Below are positions 43,075-53,825 of a DNA stretch of 64,000 bases, in pieces. Each line of letters begins with the position of its first letter. Position 1 is the first letter of the stretch. Location of the stretch: contig NC_054746.1 of assembly GCF_018143015.1 (NCBI RefSeq), positions 35,992,830-36,056,829 on the forward strand. Direction: 5' to 3'. The translations under genes and the position numbers were made by a program. This DNA is from Lytechinus variegatus. Lineage: Eukaryota > Echinodermata > Echinoidea > Temnopleuroida > Toxopneustidae. The notes under the pieces were generated by a model. It worked only from the letters and a program-made list of their open reading frames with translations, was not told the origin of the DNA and searched no databases.

Positions 43075-43349
43075 CGAGGGAGCTTGAAATGAGGAATTAA
43101 TCCGATCTCTGGACCAGGAACCCAATTTTTCGACTGACGAGGTGGCTTTTCATTTTGTATACAGACATCCTTCGTTTGGGCCAACTCGGTCAATATCCTG
43201 TCGATTCTCTCCACCGAAGCCCGGCGATAGAAATCCTGGTACTTGATGGGCAAGAGAGATCCGTCGCGACCGACGACAAAGCCTTTGTCATCGACGGCAA
43301 CGGGGACGCCGTTGATGGATATGTGTCCGTTTCTGACCACCATGGTTAT
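43075..43349 (-). CDS. Coiled-coil protein, exon 2 (N-terminal globular part)
   Basis: Acceptor CCTAAAACAG, donor CTCG|GTATAA. The exon gives about 91 residues: NGHISINGVPVAVDDKGFVV, then GRDGSLLPIKYQDFYRRAS and ERIDRILTELAQTKD. The first part looks like a small beta-rich module with two related 'G-x-x-V-x-D' turns. No named domain could be assigned. It ends with two bases of an Arg codon, completed by the first base of the exon at 41839. Confidence 0.7.
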
Positions 43350-43542
43350 CTGTTTTAGGGTGAAAATAAAATATCAATTATACATGTAATAGGTGCGTGC
43401 GAGTGCTGATAGTGTGTGTGCTTGTGTATGTTTGATAGAAAGAGTGGGAATGTAAAGACTTAAGTTGTACGTACAGAAAATGGGGGGGGGGTGAATATAA
43501 TATATTGTCACATTGGAACAAGCAAATAAACACAATACTCAC

Positions 43543-43551
43543 ATCAGCCAT
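43543..43551 (-). CDS. Coiled-coil protein of unknown family, exon 1 (start codon)
   Basis: The exon encodes Met-Ala-Asp, followed by a strong donor GAT|GTGAGT. An in-frame TGA lies 12 bases upstream of the ATG, so the protein starts here in this transcript. It joins the exon at 43349 in phase 0. Together the five minus-strand exons (43543-43551, 43075-43349, 40997-41839, 40159-40312, 39396-39512) add up to 1,395 coding bases or 465 residues before the stop, with agreeing phases at all four junctions. A start further upstream through other exons (44734-44820, 47456-47568, 47716-47814) is an alternative, because the exon at 43349 begins on a codon boundary. Confidence 0.55.
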
Positions 43552-43834
43552 GCCTTTAAATCATATTCTTTATTTCTGAAGTATACTATGCTTTTATCTC
43601 TCTCCAAATAACACTGTTCTTCAAACAATTTCCACGCTGCAAAACCGTAACTGTCACTAAGACTCAAATAACAATATTCTTCCAACAATTTCCACACTGC
43701 ATTACTGTCCTGTATTGACCTCATCATAACCTCTCTAAATCTACTCCTAATCCAATACCATTACATTTACTTAATATCCAAATACCTTTGACATTATTAA
43801 ATACATCATTCCGAACCACTTCCTTATGTGCTAA

Positions 43835-44542
43835 CAGGCGCGGATCCAGGAGGGGGCCGAGCCGGCCCCGCCCCCCCCCCTATTTTTGACAACCTGCAGA
43901 AAAAATCTTAATAGAAACTACGGAAAACAGAAAGAAAACTAAGAAAAAGGTATTATACCCATGATGTGTAATTTACAGCCTCGTAACAGCCGGCCCGACC
44001 CCGAAAGGAAAGAAGAAAAATGTGACGGGAAGAATTGGTAAATAGACTTAATATAAAATTTTCGCTCGCGCTTCGCGCTCGCATTGCCTGTGTAATGAAT
44101 CTCATTCAAGAGGATTAGTGACACCTCATACATCCAGTTCTGAAATCAATTTGCACACAATAATTTAGCTCGCACATCAAGCTTTCGTTATTTCGTTTGA
44201 TTTACACTGTTGTATTAAAATTTTCAGCTCGCGTTGTTTAGTTGGAAACTTATCCTTGTTCATGATTATAAAAACTGCTCATAATCTTCAGTTCTAAGGC
44301 CATAAAATATCAAAGAATTTTAGCTCGCGCTTCGCGCTCTTATTATATCTTAAGACCACATGAGATACCTTATCTTGTTTATAACAATAAAAACTAACAT
44401 ATACTTAAGACTTCAGTCTTTAGTTACCACCCCCTGAAAAACCAACCAAAAAAAAATTAGATTATAGCGCCCAAACGAGAAAAATGTTGATGAAAATATT
44501 TTTCGCCCCCCCCCCTATTGGCGAAAGCTGGATCCGCCCCTG
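43835..44542. mobile_element. hAT-like non-autonomous element
   Basis: Termini CAGGCGCGGATCCAG and CTGGATCCGCCCCTG are inverted repeats with one mismatch. Flanks share only GCTAA (43830-43834 and 44543-44547), so the target duplication is shorter or more diverged than the 8 bp seen in its relatives. Poly-C follows the left end. The reverse complement of the 'gcgagcgcgaagcgcgagc' motif occurs at 44063-44081, with a near copy near 44320. It belongs to the same broad family as 31808-32628. Confidence 0.65.
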
Positions 44543-44733
44543 GCTAAAGTATACGCACTCGCTCTACAATAATGAACAGAAAATACTATGCGCTGATAAT
44601 TGTTCTCAAAATCCAATCACGCTCATTGTCTCAATTCCATACGTCACCAGTTTTTGATGAATAGTTCATACTCCAAGAAGAATCAATGCTTTAAAGTTTT
44701 AATCAACAAATTCAGAGTCCTGCTGTCGCCCAC

Positions 44734-44820
44734 CTCGCTAAACAGCACTCCATCGGCGTCTAAGTCATGTACGTCGAAGTTAAGGATGGGAAGGGTAGTC
44801 TTGAGGACTCCATGATGATG
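44734..44820 (-). CDS. Candidate exon with EF-hand-like loop
   Basis: The minus strand reads LKTTLPILNFDVHDLDADGV and then LFSE before a possible donor GAG|GTGGGC. D-L-D-A-D-G-V-L matches positions 1-8 of an EF-hand calcium loop; the glutamate expected at position 12 would have to come from the next exon. Its 5' boundary is unclear because the sequence runs into the hairpin at 44797-44917 and no convincing acceptor is seen. It ends on a codon boundary, so it could splice to the exon at 43349 as an alternative 5' part of the coiled-coil gene, but this is speculative. Confidence 0.3.
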
Positions 44821-44917
44821 TATTTAAAAAAAAACCTTTGACATATACTTCTTCACCATTGGATGAAGAAGTATATGTCATTTTTTTTAAAGACATCATC
44901 ATGGAGTCCTCAAGACT
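44797..44917. repeat. Hairpin with 25-bp perfect outer arms and a palindromic core
   Basis: 'agtcttgaggactccatgat' and the following 'gatgt' at 44797-44821 are repeated as an exact reverse complement at 44893-44917. The centre carries a second inverted pair, 'acatatacttcttca' with 'tgaagaagtatatgt', and A-rich/T-rich spacers face each other. Total span is 121 bp. One arm overlaps the EF-hand-like exon candidate, so an exon edge appears to have been duplicated in inverted form. Confidence 0.75.
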
Positions 44918-45002
44918 AGGAAGGGGGTGCATCCTGTCCCAGACTAAGTGCCATCTAAAATTGAATAACGGCCAGTAAACACTCTACTATACATATGGTT
45001 CG

Positions 45003-46362
45003 TATCAAAAAAAACGGGACAGATTTGAAAAGTCTATAAAATTTTAGTTTCAAATTATTATTTCTATATTTTGGTGTTAATAGGTGCTCTAAGGTCTGGT
45101 CTTTCAAATGCTATTAAAAAAATTAGTTTTGTTCATGCTTGAGTGAACACGGGACGTTTTTGTTGGGGGTTTAAAAAGAGGCTTGCGCCAGAATTGCAGA
45201 ATGTGAGTGATATGATGATCGGACTTCTTGCATATTAGCAGACTTCCTCTTAACCTTTTCATTATCTTTGCCATAATTTTCAAATAATGCAGTCAAAATT
45301 CAATTTCAGATCTATTTATTTGCTTGAATTATTCTGTTATTTCTTTTTAATATGCTCTCTGTTAGCTTTGAATATTCCTTCTTCAAGCTAAAATTATTTT
45401 TTTTCAACCGAATTATGGGAGAGCATGGATTTTTTTATTCAAATCCTTTCATTATGTGCTACAAAGATTATGGTGCCTTTTGAACAAAGCCACACAGATG
45501 GGTGGGCGCTCGGGTTGCTCCCCCCCCAATTAAAAAAATCATGACCCCAAAAAAGTGGACAGGAAATAAAAGGACAGATAGAAAGTAAAATATATTATTT
45601 TCTGAATACCATGTCAAAATCTATCACAAAATTTGATATTGCAATTAAAAAAGTGGGAATATTTGCGTGCTCACTTCGCTCGCTCACAACTTTTTAATGC
45701 ATTTTACCCGATCTGCCATATCTAGCTCCTTCAAAATTGACTCAATACACCATTGTCATTGAAAGACATGAATCCCTTCCTGTGTTTCCTGTCAAGCAAT
45801 TAAACTTGGTCAAGGAATTAATGACCCATTGAAAACTAGATTCATGTCTTTTAAAGGTACATAACATTATTTGTTTCACATAATAAAACGATTTTAATAA
45901 TCACAAGTTTTCCCAATTAATCATTCAAATCTTCTTGCTTGGGTTGACAAAAAAAATCTTCTTTTCTCAGTTACTTATGAAGGAAAATTAAAAGGTAAGA
46001 GAAGATTAAATGAAAAACGAAATAATTCAATTAATTAAATAACTTTGTAAATGAAATTTGAGAGCATAATTCGAAAATTGTGGCACAGATAATGAAAAGG
46101 TCAAGAGGAAGTCTCCTGATTAGCAAGAAGTCTGATCATTGTATTACACATATTCTGCAATTCTGGCGCAAGCCTCTTTTTGAACCCCCAACAAAAATGT
46201 CCCGTGTTCGCTCAAGCATGAATAAAATTTATTTTTTTTAATTGCATTTCAAAGATAAGACCTTAGAGCATCTATTAACACCAAAATATAGACATCATTA
46301 TTTGAAACAAAAATTTTATAGACTTTTCAAATCTGTCCCGTTTTTTTTGATACGCACTGTAT
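45003..46362. mobile_element. Tc1/mariner-like non-autonomous element with ~290-bp inverted termini
   Basis: The left arm begins TATCAAAAAAAACGGGACAG and continues for about 290 bp. The right arm is its diverged reverse complement ending 'gatacgcactgta'. The right terminus CAGTGCGTATCAAAA has the look of a Tc1/mariner end, whereas the left end lacks the first bases. A ten-base direct repeat ATATGGTTCG flanks the element (44993-45002 and 46363-46372). The middle contains 'cgctcacttcgctcgctca', similar to 40725-40930, which may be another insertion. No transposase frame was found. Confidence 0.65.
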
Positions 46363-46372
46363 ATATGGTTCG

Positions 46373-47455
46373 GATTCTATGAATAGTTATTCATAAATAA
46401 AGCACTAAAGCATCTTAATAAATAATTACTAAATAATTCAAAATCTATGACATCCTTCCATCTTGAAATGCTTACATAAATTAGTGTTTTAAACTTCAAA
46501 CAATAATAAGGATAAAATTCAAAGAATTCTATTAAAGGGTTTACTCAAATACTTTATAAATAGATCATACAAAGAATCATCCATTTCTATATTAAAGTAT
46601 CCTTTATCATAAGTCAGTATTGTTTCTTTCACATATATTGTAATTTCTGTTACTTTCAAAACATACCAAAGCTCAAAAGTCAACTCACCTGTGGTGCTGA
46701 ATTTAATATGTGTATACAGAATTGATGAAATACCCTGTCAAAACAGGTTCTTCTCCTGCTCTATAAAACTTTGAGAATTATAAGACTAAACCAGAAAATA
46801 TTACATTAACTGAAATCTCCCGAGTATCCATACCCAGGCTTGGCATGTCCTTCTCTAACTGGCAGGGTGTGTCTGCCCCAAGTGTATCTTTCTACATGCT
46901 CACTACAAGGAGCATGTCCAAAGGTAATTTGCATATTTGCACCTGAAAATTCCTAAACACAAAACCTATCCTGGGCTGAATAAAATCAGGCATGCAGCTC
47001 AATTAACTATTGCATTAAAGTTTCTATAGACTAGACAACTTTACACTAAGAACTTAAACCTCTTTATCCAGCACTGATTAACATACATTTCAACTACCTC
47101 AGGCACAAGATAAACTTAATATAAGACCCTTTCACACTAGAAAGTTAATCTTCAAGTTTCACACTAATCCCATTTCACTATCATTCACCACCAATGGCAC
47201 AAAAAGCACGTTACATTACATTCTTACATTCTCTATTTTACGTCTCTCTGATCTGTATCATTTTAAGATACGCACAAGTAAATGCAATTCTAAATCCACT
47301 GTGACACATATACTCCTTTAATTTCCACACAGGCGATTTGGGTTTTTCATCTCAAAAAGTTCAATGATAAGCAACCTTTCAATAGGTGAAACGAATTCAA
47401 TTTCCTAAGTTTGGTCTAAAGGAACTGAACTTAATTATTTTGAAGTGGGGTATAC
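46373..47455. other. No supported gene; AT-rich
   Basis: The stretch 46880-46960 has near-palindromic 'acatgctcactacaaggagcatgt' character (stem ACATGCTC/GAGCATGT). Nothing else can be supported. Confidence 0.35.
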
Positions 47456-47568
47456 AACAATCCCATCGATAATGTGAGTATCAAGGGTCTGCAATAAGGC
47501 GCCTTTAATTCATCTATAGTGTCAAAGTTGCACGCTGTTTCAGATGTCTCAGTTTGTGACGCTAATGA
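47456..47568 (-). CDS. Candidate internal exon, minus strand
   Basis: After acceptor TTGCTTCTCAG the minus strand is open for 37 codons (SLASQTETSETACNFDTIDE, then LKAPYCRPLI) to a possible donor TTGTT|GTATAC. Its phase 0 start agrees with the phase 0 end of the candidate first exon at 47716. It ends with two bases of a codon. No domain is recognised. It could be chance. Confidence 0.25.
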
Positions 47569-47715
47569 CTGAGAAGCAATATCCATAAAACACGTAGGCA
47601 TTGTATTGAAGTGAAAAGTGTGCTACATCAGGAGGCTATTTATAAAACATCTTTCAAAATCAACAGAAAAATGACATTAGATAAAAGCAGAATAATTATC
47701 GACAAGCATAGATAC

Positions 47716-47814
47716 CCGAGAGCCGTCATCTGCTGTACATCTTGTAACATCAATGCTTCCTGACCCGGAAAGACCCATTTTGAATTCACTTGGGATTTCA
47801 TTCAACTTTTCCAT
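47716..47814 (-). CDS. Candidate first coding exon, minus strand
   Basis: ATG in context 'acagatATGG' opens 33 codons (MEKLNEIPSEFKMGLSGSGS, then IDVTRCTADDGSR) to a donor CTCGG|GTATCT. It lies about 200 bp downstream, in the minus direction, of a perfect NRF1-type motif. This would fit the first exon of a minus-strand gene, possibly a longer form of the coiled-coil gene. Support is only the codon character, the splice site and the location. Confidence 0.3.
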
Positions 47815-48017
47815 ATCTGTTATCTGAAGCGTAGTCACATTAAAAAAATTATATCTTTTGCAACATTTCTCAATCTGTCTGTTGTGAAATCTTTGTGGGG
47901 ATTGATCTTCACTCTGTTTTAGTTCTGATGAGACGACCGGCTCCTAAGATATGTGCATAACGATTGTTGTGTTTGCAAATGCTATCTTGATTTTGTGTCG
48001 TCAAGGCCTGTATTATT

Positions 48018-48029
48018 CGCGCATGCGCA
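48018..48029. promoter_or_regulatory. Perfect NRF1-type palindrome
   Basis: CGCGCATGCGCA fits the consensus YGCGCAYGCGCR exactly. NRF1-like factors exist in sea urchins (P3A2) and bind this palindrome in promoters. The surrounding DNA is AT-rich, so the site stands out. A minus-strand promoter feeding the candidate exon at 47814 is the most natural reading. Confidence 0.45.
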
Positions 48030-49760
48030 AAACTTTATTCAACGCGCTTGGGTTCAACAAATAATTATGACGCAATAGTAACATTTTGTTTTCGAGAATG
48101 ACGGCAAGGTTAAACGGTAATATAAGAAGAAATATGTCAATTTATAGAATCGGATGAGTTGCATTAGAACTGATGTATCTGCGCAGTTTCTTATGTCACG
48201 TTTTGGGTGAACAATCTATAAATGCTGCCCTTTTCCATGCTTTCTATGGATATGTGTGATTTCGCCCCAAAAGTCTGTATAGATTTTTCGTCAGTGTAAT
48301 TTTTTTTGGCATTCAAAAAACAAAGAATACAAACAGATCAAAGACAAGATCAATCAAACTTGTACATGATAGAGAAAATAAGACCTGGATGAGAGTTGGA
48401 GAGGCTGCCTGGGTATGGAAAAAGGCTAACTTAATAGCAATAACCCACAGGTCTTCCCCCACAAACCTCACAACCCCATCCAGGTCATAACACTAATGGT
48501 GAAAATAAAAATAAAATGAAGATATTTAGAATCGGCAAAATACAATGGTCATACATGTGACTTGGTCACCTCAAGCCAACCCCCACAATACCTCCCCAAT
48601 CACATCATTATGTATCTATACAAGCATTAGAATGATAAGCATCAAACATTAAAGCAATCGTAAATTTAAAATAATAAAATAATACTGCATCTACCATAAA
48701 TAATGGGAAATAAGACAATAAGAACATACAAAACCATGTAAGAGTGATCAAATGACATAATGTGAGGCTTAAATAGGCCGGATTAGATTTAGTATATAAA
48801 TTATGAATAAACTTGCTCTTTAGTTGAAATTGGTCATTGGGGAAAATAATAAATTAAACATTATAGAAGGAAATATCATTATAAATCAGACATCTAATTA
48901 TTAAAAAAAACACATTTTCATTTCAATCAGGCAATGTTATCCTATCCTTGATACTAGACATTTCGAAAGGGGGCGATCGGGTATTTTTCACAACGCAGCA
49001 AAAACAAGTCTCTAAATAATGCTCCAAAGGGTCATCAAACATGTCAAATGGGGTGCCATCTCCTTTTTCTTTTGTTCTTAGTGTTCGATGAATTTTAGGT
49101 TAAATTTATGGTTTCTTTTCAGCTGCTCGGAAAAACAATGGTGATAACTTAAGGTTATCGTGGCAACAGGAATGTTTTATTGATAATTATCATTTTCATA
49201 CTCGCCATTATCACCATCATCACCATAATTGTTATCATAACACATGCACACTATTAACAATAACTGTTGCCCGTACTGTGATGACATTAATCATTTGAAT
49301 TATTATTACTATAATCGTCATCATTGTCATAATTCTTTCGATAACCAGATAACACAATTTCCTCAAAGTAAATTTATGGCAATAAAGCACATAAGCATAC
49401 AAACACGGCCCAAGTAAACGAGATGTTTTGATGATGCATGGAAAAGAACGAAAGAGGTCAGGCTCACGCGTGAAAGTTTTAAGGTACTTTAATCGAATTC
49501 AAAAGAGGTCCAACCAACTTTATCATACTAAATCGACACGATTGACAATATCAAATGTCAAACAACCAATTATACCAGTAATATGAGTAGGGAAGGCCTT
49601 TAAGTAATCCTCAGGTATGAGTTGTTTATGTCATTATGTATATCTATCAAGAATGTCTTATCATGTGTTATATTTTTCTGGAAATCAAATAAACATAAGC
49701 AATCTTTTTTTAAGCAGAAGCATTATCGCGTCAAACAAAACAAAATAAACTAGAAATTTG
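48030..49760. other. AT-rich region, no gene seen
   Basis: Contains an ATTATCAT-type simple-repeat patch near 49170-49340. No splice-bounded coding segment could be supported. Confidence 0.4.
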
Positions 49761-49761
49761 A

Positions 49762-50489
49762 CGTGTCCAAAGGACACAGATGCTCCCGCCTTGAGTTATT
49801 AACAGTTAAAAAGGAGATTGTTGTGAATAAAATTATGCTCATTAATATGCTCTGCTCATTGTACTTTGACTCATTGATTGAAAGACAGACCAATTTGTGT
49901 TAATAGACTTTGAAAAGAACATCTGTTATACACAACCAAATGAAGAACTTCACTTTGTTTAAAAAGTAAATTGAAGAACATCTTCAGAAACTACATGAAA
50001 AAGCTATTACAATTTGTAACAACATGCTGTAGAAAACAATGTGATCCCTCTGCCAACTTGATCTCACTGGATAGAATAATTGTGTGAGAGAGAAATGTGT
50101 TATTATGTGGGTGCAACATGTTACCCGGCACCACGACTAGGACGCGGATCACAGTACTCACAACCAGGCCTTAATATGTGTGTATCTACATGTATATAAG
50201 CAATATTGATAAGGGGTAATCCCCTTAAAATATTCATATGCTGTAACCAGCATTTTGCAATTATGTTCAAGCAAAAAGATTGTTTAACAAGTGGAATGCC
50301 TATAGCGGTCTCACCTGCATCACGCGATTCAATATGGCAGCAGTGCTGACTTTTAACAAGTGGAATGCCTCTGGCCGTCTCACCTGTATCACGCGGTTCA
50401 ATATAGCAGCAGTGCTGACTTTGAAAACTACTCTAACTCGCACAAGATGTTCAGTGATCCATGGTTACTCTTATGTCCACTTTTTATGA
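49762..50489. repeat. Dispersed repeat starting with a small hairpin
   Basis: It opens with the palindrome GTGTCCAAAGGACAC (49763-49777) followed by 'agatgctcccgccttgag'. Near 50280-50420 a ~67-bp unit ('acaagtggaatgcc' to 'agcagtgctgact') is repeated twice. Non-coding. Confidence 0.5.
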
Positions 50490-52342
50490 ACTAGACCAAT
50501 AAACTTACAGAGATATTATGGTTATTTAACAAAAAAACCCAACATGGCCAAAGTTCATTGACCTTACATGACCTTTGACCTTGATCATGTGACCTGAAAC
50601 TCAGAATGTTCAGTGATACTTGATTACTCTAATGTCCAAGTTTAACGAACTAGACCAATAAACTTTCAAAGATATTTGTTTGCTTGAAATTTATTTCTGC
50701 GTTCAACATGTTCAACATAATACAACATAATCAATAATTACATAGATTTTACATATATATACATTTTAGACACACGTATCATTTACAATCTCTTTCTGAA
50801 TATAAAAAAAAACATATGAAAAATATTATTCAACTCAATTTCAGAACGCAGGAGATATGATGGTAAACCAACAAATACCCCCAATTTGGCCAAAGTTCAT
50901 TGACCCTAAATGACCTTTGACCTTAATCATGAGACCTGAAACTTGCACAAAATGTTCAGTGATGCTTGATTACTATTATGTCCAAGTTTCATGAATCAGA
51001 TCCATAAAATTTCAAAGTTATGATAGGAATTCTACAGATACCCCCATTCGGCCAAAGTTCATTGACCCTGAATGACCTTTGACCTTGGTCATTTGACGTG
51101 AAACTCATGCAGGATGTTCAGTGATACTTGATTAACCTTATGTCCAAGTTTCATGAACTAGGTCCATATATTTTCTAAGTTATGATGACATTTCAAAAAC
51201 TTAACCTCAGGTTAAGATTTTGATGTTGATTCCTCCAACATGGTCTAAGTTCATTGACCCTAAATGACCTTTGACCTTGGTCATGTGACATGAAACTCTA
51301 AAAGGATGTTCAGTAATACTTGATTGACCTTATGGCCAAGTTTCATGAACTAGGTCCATATACTTTCTAAGTTATGATGTCATTTCAAAAAATTAACCTC
51401 AGGTTAAGATTTGATGTTGACGCCGCCGCCGTCGGAAAAGCGGCGCATAGTCTCACTCTGCTATGCAGGTGAGACAAAATACAAAATAAAACTATAAAAT
51501 AATTATTCACAAAACACCATTCATATGATACAATACTACGTTCATTGATATTTGACCTTGATCATGTGACCTAAAACTTGTCAGTGATACTTGATTACCA
51601 CCCCTATATCATCATTATTTTTATACACTATATCTATATACTTTGATAGTTATGACAGCAATCTAATAATTACCTCTAAAATGGCCAAAGTTCAATGACT
51701 TTAAATGACCTTTGACTTTGGTCATGTGACCTGAAACTTGCATGAGATGTTCAGTGATACTTAATAACTCTTGTGTACACGTTTTATGAACTAGACCAAT
51801 ACACTTACACGGATATGATGGTAATTCAATAAATACCCCTAACATGGCCGAAGTTCATTGACCTTATATGACCTTTGACCTTGGTCATGTGAACTGAAAC
51901 TCGGACGGAAAATGTTCAAATATACTTGATTACTCTTATGTCCAAGTTTCATGAATCAGATCCATATACTTTCAAAGTTATGATGGTAATTCAACAGATA
52001 CACCCATATTACGGCCAAAGTTCATTGACCTTTGACGTTGGTCATGTGACCTGAAATTCGCACAGGATGTTCAGTGATACTTGATTACTCTTATGTCCAA
52101 GTTTTATGAACTAGACCAATAAACTTCCAAATTTATGACGGTAATTCAACAAATACGCCCAACTTGGCCAAAGTTCATTGTCCCTAAGTGACATTTAACC
52201 TGAATCTTGCACAGGTCGGTGTACAGTGATACTTGATTAACCTTATGTCCAAGTTTCATGAACTAGGTCCATATATTTAAGTTACGCCGCCGCCGTCGAA
52301 AAAGCGGCGCCTATAGTCTCACTCTGCTTCGCAGGTGAGACA
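50490..52342 (+). repeat. Tandem array of ~165-185-bp units with terminal hairpins
   Basis: The core 'ccaaagttcattgacc' recurs near 50550, 50890, 51050, 51236, 51685, 51850, 52016 and 52170. It is followed each time by 'tgacctttgacctt', 'catgtgacctgaaact', 'gtgatacttgatta' and 'tgtccaagtttcatga'. Two sub-arrays both end in a GC-rich 'cgccgccgtcg(g)aaaagcggc' hairpin plus GTCTCAC...GTGAGAC (51450-51475 and 52316-52341). It is the same family as 3241-4760, in the opposite orientation. Steroid-receptor-like half-sites (TGACCTTTGACCTT) are created in every unit. Confidence 0.75.
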
Positions 52343-52409
52343 AAAATGCCTACAAGTATCAATGTGAGAAAGGTAAATGGTGCAATAAAAAGTATTTAAC
52401 AATGACTGG

Positions 52410-53060
52410 GTGATCTTTGAATTGCATACATCAAATTCGCAGTTGGCCTGGATTTCAGTGTCATCTACCTACACACACCAATAACTTTTTTAATTTTGTT
52501 ATTCCCAAAGTTACTATTCAGAAACCAACTTGCATGAGTTATGACGTTTGACTTGCGGACTTCGCAATCGAACTTAGCCTGTATTTTGCTTTGAAATCTG
52601 TTAATTATTCAAATTCTCCTAAATTACTATGCAGAAACCAACTTGCATATCTACAATGAGCTGTTACCTTTGACCTGTGGGCTCCGATTTCAAACTTAGC
52701 CTGTAAGTTGGTGTCCGTACCCAGACACCAAATTTTTAATATCTGGTGAATATTTCCAAAATTATGCGGAAACCAACTCGCATAATGTGAGCTTTGACCT
52801 ATGGACTCCGATTTCAAATTTAACCTGTATTTTGGTGTCTTCTACTCAGACAGGAAATATTTATAATATCTGGTCTTTCTGGTGAATATTTCCAGTTATC
52901 ATGCGGAAACCAACGTGCATATTTAATGAGTTGTGATCTTTGACCTGCGGAATCCGAATTTGAAGCCTGTATTTTGGTGTCATCTACCTACACACCAATT
53001 TGCAAAGCCATTAAACATTTTTAATGGCTTTAATGGCTTTGTTAATGCGCGGAAACCAGG
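52410..53060 (+). repeat. Second tandem array, units ~110-140 bp
   Basis: 'aaaccaacttgcat' or a near form occurs near 52525, 52636, 52770 and 52908. Each is followed by 'tttgacctgtgg(a/g)ctccgatt' and then 'agcctgtattttggtgtc'. The array ends in a short ATGGCTTTAATGGCTTT duplication and a G-run near 53062. Confidence 0.65.
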
Positions 53061-53149
53061 TGGGGGGGGGGCGGACGGACAGACAGGGGCAACTCTCAAT
53101 GCCCCCTCCGGACTTCGTCTACTAATTATAGAGCTATCTTTCCTTTAAA

Positions 53150-53644
53150 GGGGAAGTTCACCCTGAAGAAAACTTTCTTGTAAAAATAGCAGAAAAAATA
53201 GTAAAAAATATTGGTGAAGGTTTGAGGAAAATCCGTTAAAGAGTAAGAAAGTTATTAGAGTTCAAAGTTTTGGATTTGTGACGTCATAAACGAGCAGCTG
53301 TCCCATGTGTTATGTAATATAAAATGCATAAATTTCAAATTTTGTATGGTTCCTGATGACTTAATTTTGTTTTCTTTTCATGATCGGGTGTGAATCGATT
53401 TGTCTATTGATATACAAAACGTACAGTGAAAACCATTTTCAATTTTCTGAGAAAATGACATTTCATTGATTTTTTACCATTCGCTATGTAGGAATGCTGC
53501 TCGCATATGACGTCACAAATCAAATAATTGAAATTCTAATAACTTTTTAATTATTTGATGAATTTTTCTCAAACCTTCGGCAATATTTTTCATTAATTTT
53601 TTTGCTATTTTTACTATAAACTTTTTGTCAGGGTGAACTTCCCC
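53150..53644. mobile_element. 495-bp MITE with GGGGAAGTTCACCCTGA termini
   Basis: Left end GGGGAAGTTCACCCTGA and right end TCAGGGTGAACTTCCCC are exact inverted repeats. Both are flanked by TTTAAA (53144-53149 and 53645-53650), compatible with a TTAA or TA target. Inner arms also pair, including 'gtgacgtcata' with 'tatgacgtcac'. Non-coding. Confidence 0.75.
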
Positions 53645-53774
53645 TTTAAACCCTTCATGTTACCTTCTTTTTCAAAAACATGTAGCTTCGTATACCTCCC
53701 CCGTTTTTTTTATCACGTGTGTATGAGCATAATGATTGTGTTGCATATACCTCTTTGATCTCATCTGTGTCCAA

Positions 53775-53825
53775 CCATGGACCTAGTAGGTCCATGGTCC
53801 AACCATGGAGCTAACAGCTCTATGG
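53775..53825. repeat. Two adjacent small perfect or near-perfect hairpins
   Basis: 53775-53797 folds as CCATGGACCT-AGT-AGGTCCATGG. 53803-53825 folds as CCATGGAGCT-AAC-AGCTCTATGG. The two share the outer CCATGG arm and differ in the inner stem. Confidence 0.6.
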
